From the NCBI RefSeq assembly GCF_000516985.1, contig NW_006917102.1:248001-312000 (forward strand): DNA of 64,000 nucleotides, in the 5' to 3' direction. Shown in pieces: positions 55,937-64,000 of this stretch (its first letter is position 1; the number at the start of each line of letters is the position of its first letter). The DNA is from Pestalotiopsis fici W106-1 (taxonomy: Eukaryota > Ascomycota > Sordariomycetes > Amphisphaeriales > Sporocadaceae). The notes under the pieces are model-generated. The model made no database searches. It was not told the origin of the DNA and saw only the letters and a list, made by a program, of their open reading frames with translations. A program made the position numbers and the translations under genes.

Positions 55937-57681
55937 ATGCAGAACTCTGGCAATGTCGCAAGGAGGGATATCGCCGCGGAGAGCTATGCTGCTGCCCTGA
56001 AATACCTTGAAAATGAGTTTGAGGGCAATTCCAAAGCCTTGACATGGCTTCAAAATGCAAAATCGACGTCGCTTGATGATCTCCTCGGGATTTCAAGGCA
56101 GGCCGAAGCAAAATATGATCAGGCGGCACAAGGAAAACGCAGCGTGAAAGCATGGATCCGGGGCTTGTCCAAGCGAATACTATATTATGGACAGGTGCTC
56201 GACACGCTGTCTCAACACCATCCTGAATACGTCTCGCTGGTCTGGGGTATGGTAAAGTTTGTTCTCATGGTATGAAAATCAAAGCGTTATATAACAACCA
56301 CGATAATATTGGCTAATCTCGCACATATAGGGCATCCTCAATCATGCCAATCTTGTGACGCAATTTGCGCAGGCACTATCCATAATTGCGCAGGTCCTTC
56401 CGAGGACTGAAATTAACGCAGAATTATACCAGACTGACGAAATGAAAGAAGCCATCGCAAGCCTATACGCCCATATCCTGCTCTTCCTCCAGCAGGCTAC
56501 AAAGTGGTACAATGTCGGACCGGCAGGCCGAGCGCTCACAGCCCTGTTCAAGCCTTTTGAGCTTAGTTACAAGGATACCGTTGAGCAAATCATGCTCTGT
56601 GCCCAGACGATTGATGACATTTCGAGCCTGGCCTCGAGGGTAGAAATCCGGGAGATCAAGACGTTTCTTCAAGGAGAAAGCAAGCGACTCGAGGAACGAG
56701 AGACAAAGCTGCACGAAATGCAAGCCCGATTTCATCAGGCTCAGGCAGAGCTTTCCGAAACCGTCGACAAGGTTCTTCAAATAATCACGAGTAAGCGGAT
56801 TGTTTCTCACCTCACAAAGTTCTAGAATACAGCTAATGGCATGCCCAGGCGAGAACAGGAAAATCGATCAAGTCCACCTCAACGTGATGGACATGAAGCC
56901 TAGACTTGTTGACATGCACTTCAACCATGTTCTGGGAGTCTTGAAACCAAAGCGGTCGCCTGAAGATGCTCTTCAGAAGCACAGATCCTTGATACGGCGC
57001 TCATCTCCATGGCGGAGTCAGAATCGAGACACCTTTGAGATATTTCAACGCCTTGGCCAGTGGATCTCGGCACCAAAGACGTCCCTGCTCGTGCTGCAGG
57101 CACAACCTAGGGCACAGTCTCGAGTCAAGGAGATTGCAACGCAGTTGATTGGCACTCTCCAGCCCACCTCAAAGAGGGTCATCTGGTACCTCTCAAGTAT
57201 CAGCTTTGCGGATCTGGACGCGGTTTCCGCCATCGAGGTCTTGCGGACTCTCGTGTATCAGTCTATGAAGCTGGAGCCAGGTCTGGTCATCTCTCAACCC
57301 GAGAACTTCAACACGGCCAAGCTTCACGCCTCGCACACCGAGTCTGAGTGGTTTGACCTGCTGTGCTCCATCCTGCGGCGACTGGCCACGTGTTTCATCA
57401 TTGTCGAGGCCGAGGATGTGTTTAGAGATGAGGAGGAAGCCAACAAACTCGTCCAAGCTTTCGAGATGCTAGCAGATCGCTTTCAGAGCGCGGGCATGGC
57501 CATCAAGCTACTCCTGGTCAGCTACGGGCCGGTTCGGAGCAGAAAAGCCACGGAACAGCAATCAAACTCGGGAGTCTTGGTCGTGGGTAAAGACTCGCCC
57601 GTACCTCCACGCCTCCGAAAACCTGGATCTCGATCACCCCATCAAAGTGTAGGCTGGAACGGACTGGGCAGAAGGCTGTGA
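55937..57681 (+). CDS. DUF7708-type STAND-like protein lacking a canonical P-loop
   Basis: 541 aa from exons 55937-56269, 56331-56790 and 56849-57681. The N-terminal half is helical and matches the DUF7708 region found at the front of fungal STAND/NTPase proteins: YLENEFEGNSKALTWLQ, HHPEYVSLVWGMVKFVLMGI and LYAHILLFLQQATKWYNVGP. A coiled coil follows (EERETKLHEMQARFHQAQAE). The C-terminal half keeps the beta-strand order of the NTPase (SLLVLQAQPRAQSRVKEIAT, VIWYLSSISF, CFIIVEAEDVF). However, the Walker A position reads QAQPRAQSR instead of GxxGxGK, so ATP binding in the standard way is unlikely. There are no C-terminal repeats and the protein stops soon after, so it may be a truncated or regulatory relative. 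Function unknown. Confidence 0.8.
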
Positions 57682-57875
57682 CCGTTCAATGGGTCCTCTT
57701 CACATCTTCACGGAGAAATTCGACATTAGCAAGGGATGTCCAATTACTGTGAGATGAGTCAAGGTCGTGATGGCGTTATTTAGAAACCATATTCCTTGCT
57801 GCACAGCTTAGCACGAGAAATGAAAGCTATAACCAGGCAGTTGAAAGTCATTATGGGGGTCTCGAAGCGTAAAGT

Positions 57876-58551
57876 CTACACGGCGCATAGCAGTTCTGCT
57901 TCAAGCACAATCTTGCCCTCCTTATATCTTTCGCTTTTTTCCTTGGCTTTGTCGTACTTCCAGCCCATGACCTCGCCGCATCCGAGGCATCTGGCATCGC
58001 GCAAAGTATGCATCCCAGTCGTCATGGACTTCTCCTGTGGCATTCCAAAGTCCACATTCTCGACGTTGGAGAAAAGATAAGCCTTGCCGTGCTGACCACG
58101 AAAATTCTAGTTGTCTAGTCAGTAAAGAAAAAAGCCATTGGGGGTAGTTGTGACGGACTCTACTAATGATACTCTCATATAGTGCGAGGAATGTCTTGCA
58201 ACTTTTACAGCCAAATTTTCTCAGATCAGACTTGGATCCGGGCGTCTGCGAAGTCTGCACGGTGGCGGACAGCGGGGCATATTTCGATTTTGGAGTAGTA
58301 ACAGGAGATTGGCCGACTTCGACGTGCAGCCGCTGCGCAAGGCAAACCAGCTTCTTTCTGCGACTCTCGTTCTCGCTCGAGAGATCCTCCGAAATGGTAC
58401 GTTTCAGAGAGGCTGCTGGCTGACTTGTTGCTGTTGCGAGTCCGTTCTGATTTAATGGCGATCGACGTTCGCTACCAATGAATCCTGCCTGTAAACTAGG
58501 CGTCCTTGGCCCCGACTGGCGAAGCGATACCAACTTGTCAGATGTAGACAT
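57876..58551 (-). CDS. Yippee-domain zinc-binding protein
   Basis: 207 aa in two exons (58551-58159, 58106-57876; donor GTCCGT, acceptor ACTAG). The first 110 residues are disordered, Ser/Pro-rich. The Yippee/MIS18/cereblon-like fold follows: KFGCKSCKTFLALYESIISR (Cys115, Cys118), then NFRGQHGKAYLFSNVENVDF, TTGMHTLRDARCLGCGEVMG (Cys171, Cys174), then WKYDKAKEKSERYKEGKIVL. Two CxxC pairs spaced as in YPEL proteins bind one zinc. The joined exon replaces a longer out-of-frame reading through the intron. YPEL-like proteins are nuclear/centrosomal in animals; the fungal role is unclear. Assignment is firm. Confidence 0.92.
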
Positions 58552-59296
58552 TGTTGGTGGCCCGGTTCGCCCATTGTCAACTCTTGAAATCATTTTCCCC
58601 ATCGGATGGTGTTGATATCGATTTCGAGGCATCTGAATTCACATCATCTTTCCTCCACCCTCTTTCCTCCCCCCCTGCTGCACCTGTACCAGTATGCAAC
58701 TACACTGTACTGGAACGCCTGACCGCAGCGTGCTCAGCCTCCCCCAACACAGATAAGCCTGCTAGTGACATCCTATCAGCGCCTGCCACATAGCAACGGG
58801 GCGACGCTCACTCGCATTTGCGACGTCAGTCCTGCACCAATCATTGCTTAATCCATGAATCTCTTCTTTTCATTCACTTTTGCTTCTTTCTTTCATACGC
58901 GGGAATAGCCCACTTATGTCCAACAGCTGCGCCCGCCCAGCAGCTAGTGGAGAAAACATCTACATACTTCATAGAAAGATCACCAAAATTGAGTGAATTT
59001 TGAAGACTACGAGGTACCTCTACTGTCCTACGCTACTTTGGTGATTTGAGGACTCAAGGCCTCCCCCAAATTTTTCCAGCACCCTTTCGCAGACGTGTGC
59101 TCAATTGATGTAAATATCTAGTGTATACAATCAGGATCCGGATCGCGTCAAAAGGCTGTAGTGGCCCGAGCCTCGCGACAGACGGGCATATATATCAAGT
59201 TACGGCTTGACCACTGCCCCGAAACATTCATAGTTGTTTCTGACGGCACAATTTCAATCATTCTGGCGGCCCAGCCTGCAACAAGTGGCTGCAACC
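58552..59296. other. Divergent promoter region, nothing recognised
   Basis: Lies between the Yippee gene (-) and the AAA+ gene (+). No RNA gene or repeat recognised. Confidence 0.6.
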
Positions 59297-61748
59297 ATGG
59301 AATCATCTCTTGCGGCCATGGCAGAAGCTCGTGCGAGGTCCAAACGTGCCAGCAGCGCCCTTTTGCTGCCCTCTGGGAAACCTTTCAAACGTCGGCGAAA
59401 ATGCTCAACAGATTCCAATCAAAACAACGTTAGATCGTTGATTGTGCACAGAGTCCACTGCTCACAGTCCATGCCTGGGCACGATCGGCACGATCCCAAA
59501 TTGTATCTGGACCAGCCTCGCCTCTTTGCGGGAGATACCAAGGCGAGCGCTCTGAGAGGCCAAGAGTGTATACAAAACAGTCTGGAAGACTACTTGGCTG
59601 TCCAATTTGACATTGGACTGGTAGTTCTTCGCACGTATGAGTGCACCGTCTATGCAACCGTCATCGACGATGAGTTTACCCTGTCGCATCTCCCCGATGC
59701 GGATTCAGAGACGGCCGCTGCATTGCGCCCATACTTTTACAGGTTGCAGGATAACCCGGTCGAGCCAGCACAGCCGTATGACGAGTCCATTGTACTGTCT
59801 AGCGATACCCAGTCTGCCATGAATGAACTCAGAGCGGCTCTGCCGCTTCTACTGTCCGGATGGAAAGCCAACTTGCAGCCGCCCTATTTGCAAATTTTCC
59901 ATGTACGAGATCGGATCCGGGCTCTTGCGCCGGAAGTCTTGAGCGAACACCACCAGGCTCTTGTGCTTGGCCTTCTCGACTACGTGGAGGACTCATTTGG
60001 CGCCGAATACCGCGAGGCAGACGCATTGTTCGCGCAGGGCATGGTAACCAGAGGCCACATGAGCAAGCTCTTTGGTCCAAATGAGATTATTATTACTACC
60101 GATGGCGGCGAGCCGACTGCATATGTTTCAGAAGTCATTCCTGTTTGGGATCGAGACGAAAAGCTCTTACGTCTTCGATGTTATCATTGGATCTTTGATG
60201 GCGTTTTTCACCAAGAGCAGAAGACAATCATAATTACCTGGCCAGCCACCAACGAACCGATTCCCATCACAGATCTCGCAGCTTATCCCTTGCGATTTGA
60301 TACGACCGGACAGATAGAACAGCATCTGCGAAGCCGAGGAAACATGTTCTGGTCATGTCGAAAAAGGAACCTTGTTGCATCTGTCGCTCAGTCAGCCCCA
60401 TTCCAAATCCGCGTGGTGATATAGCCCCTCCCCGCTTCAGCCTTTGTATATTTTGGCTAATGCGGATCATACATGTAGTCTAATCCTCGCTATATGATTG
60501 ATACTGTTACGTATCACGAGCTGCATGAAAAAGCGGCGAGTCAAAGAGCCGAGAACAGCACAACTCGGCTCAGTCAAGAGCTTATGGATTCCGAGACGCC
60601 TCCAGAGGGATCTTTTGTCCTGCTTCTCCCACCCAGAATTCTAGGTTTTGGGATGCATGACAAAAAATGGAGTAAGCAGGCTATGGCCTTTTACAACCCT
60701 CAATGATTGACTCGTACGATTAAATGATGAATTCTTTCTAGGAACTCTGCTGGTCAAGGATCTCCGTCCGCCCGAATGGAACAAGCGGGCCTTTCGTCAA
60801 CTCGTTCTGGATCCGCAAAAGAAGGAGCTCATGGAAGCCATGGTCAAAATACACATATCTTCGACCATGTCAACGGATGTGATTGAAGGCAAAGGAAACG
60901 GGCTTATCATTCTTCTCCACGGCGGGCCCGGCACGGGAAAGACCTTGACTGCAGAGAGCGTTGCAGAGCTGGCGGAGAAGCCTCTATATCGAGTCACCTG
61001 CGGAGACATTGGCACGAACCCTGAAAGCGTGGAGCAGTACCTTGAAAGCGTACTCTATATTGGAACCACGTGGAAAGCAGGTGAGCAGGAGGGTCGCTCG
61101 TTGTGCGGCAAAGCAAGCTAATGGCCTTAAGTCGTGCTCTTGGATGAGAGTGATGTCTTTCTTGAAGAACGTGAAAAGACCGATCTCCAACGAAACGCTC
61201 TAGTATCTGTCTTCCTCCGGGCACTCGAGTATTACGAGGGGATCTTGATTCTGACATCCAACAGAGGTGAGACCTGATCTCATATTTCAATTCGCGGATA
61301 TACTGATAATATAAACCATCAAGTCGGCATATTTGACGAAGCCTTCAAATCACGAGTCCAGTTGGCTCTGCACTACCCACCCCTCGACTACAAGGGACGG
61401 TGGGAGATTTGGAACAACTTCTTCAGCCTGCTCCGACGACAGCAAGAGAACAAGCAGTCCGTCGCGGATGGCTTCAGCAACGTTACCCTTGCGGATGGCG
61501 AGAGTATTTCCCAAGAAGAACTGTGCGATAAAATTGACGTGCTGGCCAAGGAAGAACTTAACGGCCGGCAGATTCGCAACGCCATCACCACGGCTCGTCA
61601 GCTCGCCCGCTTTCGTGGCCAGCCCCTGGGCTTTGCTCATCTGGCCCAGACCATTCGCATTGCCAATGAGTTTGAAGAGTATGTTGAAAAGACGCATGGC
61701 CACAAGGCTGGCGACTATGCAAAAGCGGCGGGGATGAGGCTGGAGTGA
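59297..61748 (+). CDS. Fungal AAA+ ATPase with DUF7025-type N-terminal region
   Basis: About 735 aa from exons 59297-60412, 60479-60671, 60742-61080, 61132-61266 and 61324-61748. The first junction is the weakest (donor GTGGTG; an alternative GTCGCT lies slightly upstream). Start ATG 59297 has a good context and a basic N-terminus (GKPFKRRRKC). Residues about 100-360 match the DUF7025 region. The AAA+ core has Walker A GGPGTGKT (497-504), Walker B VVLLDESDVF (550-559), sensor-1 LTSNR and the arginine-finger segment FKSRVQLALHYPP. The lid follows (LNGRQIRNAITTARQLARFR). All catalytic residues are present, so it is probably an active ATPase. Proteins of this layout are abundant in filamentous fungi and mostly uncharacterised. 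Confidence 0.88.
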
Positions 61749-62067
61749 GTCGACAGGCCATGCCTGCCACCCATATGTTGCTGTTAGAGGCTATCAGACT
61801 ATAGGCAGTGTTTGAGGTGTTGAGATAGTCCATGATGAATCATGGCCAAGTAGAACAGATCCCGATACTCAGTGGAGTCGCATCCCGGCATCCATGATTG
61901 CTTAAAAAGCTGCCAATAGGCGGAGAATTTCGCTAAAAAAGATTGACTAATGAAACGGCTAAAGTATAAATTTTGAAAATGCTATGACGCTGGGTATCTG
62001 AAGTGCAACAACGCTCGCTTAATACAGATGTTTGAAGTTGGTAGAAATTGAGTATACTCTTTATCCC
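61749..62067. other. Spacer between convergent genes, nothing recognised
   Basis: Short AT-rich 3' flank of two convergent genes. Confidence 0.6.
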
Positions 62068-63688
62068 TCAAGCGAAAGGCCTCGTGGTCGTTGCGACAAT
62101 GTGAGTCTGGGTGCCCAAGTCGAGGTTCCCCACGTTGGCTAGCTCTATGTCTTCTTCCCAGCATCGTTCATTGGTGCATTCTCTTTTGAGTCTGTCGGTC
62201 GACTTTTGGAATCCTCCTGCAGCCACCACTCGGAACGGCGAGACCTGAATATCGTCATCGATGTCGGCCACACTGCCGCTCTTGCTCTTGTCCAGGGCGC
62301 CGCCAGTTCGGCTCGAGGTGGTTGTATGAATGTGGATGGACCGCTCGACGGCGACTGATGTTTTGCTTCTGTCTGAAAAGTTGCCTCGGGTGCCACTGTT
62401 ATCGCGAGATGTGACATATTGGACAATGATCGTATCGGCAAGGACTATTGTTCGGGTCATGTGAGCTTGGAGTCGACACATTTGATCGGGCCAGTGTAAG
62501 AAGACTTACGATCCAAGTTGCAAGATAATAGACAGATCCATCCTGGCTCGCCGTTCAGGGCCATCATGATGGCAACGTTACTGTGTTCACATTAGACACA
62601 ACCTGCCAACCCGGGACTGTTGGATGGCAACTTACAGAACACAGGTGAGTGTGGATGTGACTGCGCCAATGAAGGTCCGCTTGACCAAATCGCGCAGCTT
62701 CTCGTTCCCCGAAGTCTTGTCCATGTTGAAGGAATATGAGCGCCTCAGGGGAATCAGGAATAAGATAGTCAAATAGACGTTTACGCCCAGGTCAAAGGAC
62801 ACCAATGGGACCAAGACAGGTCTTTGCATCCCAATTACACATTTTCCATTGTCGAGATACGTGATTCGGAAGACAAAGTTGAGAATTCCAATGATGATGA
62901 AAATGGCTATGGACTGTTAGTTGATGATTTTTCTGGATTTGCGCCCGGGATACGATGGAGTAAGGACTTACTCAACATGCCGAATGAGTTGAAAATGTAC
63001 AGTTTGGACTCGAGTCTCGAATTTCTGCCACCTCCCCAGACAACAAACTGCATTATATCAGCACAATGGTCAATGGTTCAACCGGGAGAAATACTTACAG
63101 CCTTTTCGACTAGGAAAAAGTAAATCAACTAGACAAGTTAGATTGATTCAGATATTATGTCCCGGAGCAATTCAACGTACCACCTGTCGAAATGATCAGT
63201 ACGGCGCACTTGCCAAAAGCTCAATGTAGTACTCACCTTGGTCGAAATGTAACAAGCCAAACACAGGAAAATGGCCGTGGAGCACATGTCAAAGTTGTTA
63301 TTGATACCAGGTCCCCAGCGTAGGATCATCGATATCGCCACAAATAACCAAGAGTCGATGTAAATGGCCAAGATGACTGCGACGATATCAGCTACTGTTT
63401 GACTCCCAATGTAACCCATGCATTTAACCTACCCCAGCTGGTCAATGGTGCCTTTTTCCATGATGTGATGAATGTGAAACGGAGGGCTATCATTCATTAG
63501 ATTACAACAGTCGACTGCTTTCGTAGCAATGATGACGAACCAAAGAATGCCGACAATAGAGTCAGGGAGATGATGGCCACAATCATGCTACAAACGGTAG
63601 CAGCCAAGGGCACCACAAACAGTCCCTGGCCCTCTGGAGTTTCATGACCTGCAGCCCGTGCACCAAGAGAGTCCTGCGGTGTTGCCAT
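62068..63688 (-). CDS. Seven-transmembrane-type protein in nine exons, unknown function
   Basis: 389 aa from exons 63688-63541, 63486-63433, 63376-63237, 63183-63181, 63128-63099, 63047-62972, 62906-62636, 62580-62510 and 62444-62068. The N-terminal region contains the first helix (LFVVPLAATVCSMIVAIISL). Further helices include ILAIYIDSWLFVAISMIL, STAIFLCLACYISTK, LIYFFLVEKAFVVWGG, IFIIIGILNFVFRITYL and VPLVSFDLGVNVYLTILFLI. SNP-type charged residues (KTSGNEKLRDLVKRT) sit in an inner loop. The C-tail of about 120 residues is hydrophilic. The architecture fits an uncharacterised fungal integral-membrane family seen across ascomycetes. The joining of the ISTK and LIYFF exons is best explained by a 3-nt exon (GTG). 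Ligand or transported substrate unknown. Confidence 0.8.
63181..63183 (-). other. Putative 3-nt microexon (Val)
   Basis: Flanked by intron 63236-63184 (53 nt, GTGAGT, TACTGAT branch, GACAG) and intron 63180-63129 (52 nt, GTACGT, CTAAC branch, TCTAG). Using it gives STK-V-LIYFFLVEKA, the expected K-V-L-I-Y pattern. A single 108-nt intron would skip it without a frameshift. Confidence 0.55.
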
Positions 63689-64000
63689 GTTGTATAGTCG
63701 AGATGCCGCGCTCCATGAACGGGCGGCACGGGAAGAGCCAGACACGGAATGATGTCGTGTTAACCCTCCGAGTAAGAAACGGGGATCGGAATTTTGAAAA
63801 CGTGGTGCTCAAGAATAGCAATTCGACATGGGCAATTTTGCAAAGAAAAACGATGTCCCGTCAAAGGCAAGGAGGGCGCATGAACTCTATTTAGGGACAA
63901 GGCCTGCCCACGCACCAGTGACCCCCATTCTCCCATCCACTTGATGCCATTGTCCATTTTCTGCATCCATCAGGACGGGCCAGAGGGAGGGCTAGGCAAT
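63689..64000. other. Upstream flank of the 7TM gene, nothing recognised
   Basis: No coding region supported to the right edge. Confidence 0.6.

Noticed and set aside
57922..58632. Longer reading of the Yippee gene through its intron
   Set aside because: Out of frame after the intron; splicing at 58158-58107 restores the complete Yippee domain.

Overview
The window is from a filamentous ascomycete (Pezizomycotina). The evidence is the many short introns of about 50-75 nt with GTRNGT donors and CTRAY branch sites, a Zn2Cys6 regulator, PTH11/rhodopsin-like 7TM proteins, a HeLo-like/NACHT STAND protein, a Kex2-processed repeat precursor and homopolymer A/T tracts. Placement in Sordariomycetes/Hypocreales is inferred from the gene mix and not proven. 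All gene models were joined by hand from splice signals and reading phase. Each multi-exon model keeps phase unless its entry says otherwise.

Layout. 1-1406 (-) is a secreted serine carboxypeptidase cut by the window edge. 3293-9476 (+) is an accessory block: a short-chain dehydrogenase, a Zn2Cys6 regulator whose zinc cluster is assembled across two introns (one of them GC-AG), and a rhodopsin-like membrane protein. GCGGAC motifs lie upstream of the dehydrogenase, as a six-copy 11-bp-phased array before the regulator, and as a three-copy 12-bp array inside the regulator's second intron. 10567-27623 is mostly housekeeping: a 133-aa protein, a two-RRM protein, a 511-aa RRM-like protein, proteasome subunit Rpn5, an FSH1-type hydrolase, a 61-aa ATP synthase subunit J gene in four exons, a NIPSNAP protein, a Rogdi/Rav2 protein and RNase P/MRP subunit Pop7. 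28141-33227 holds two GNAT acetyltransferases (the first with a doubtful 3' end), an alpha/beta hydrolase and a luciferase-domain protein.

33.2-40.6 kb is almost gene-free. 40582-40920 is a small GPI-anchored Ser/Thr-rich surface protein. 43139-46088 encodes a 964-aa HeLo-like/NACHT protein ending in a CaaX box. About 1.1 kb further, on the same strand, 47162-47759 encodes a secreted precursor of five similar peptides separated by Lys-Arg sites. A gene-poor stretch follows up to a second rhodopsin-like protein (52067-53438).

55937-63688 carries a DUF7708-type STAND-like protein without a canonical P-loop, a Yippee zinc-binding protein, a DUF7025/AAA+ ATPase and a nine-exon 7TM protein that appears to contain a 3-nt microexon.

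The strongest leads are the Kex2-repeat precursor with its neighbouring STAND gene, the phased GCGGAC arrays, the CaaX-tailed NACHT protein and the 3-nt microexon.
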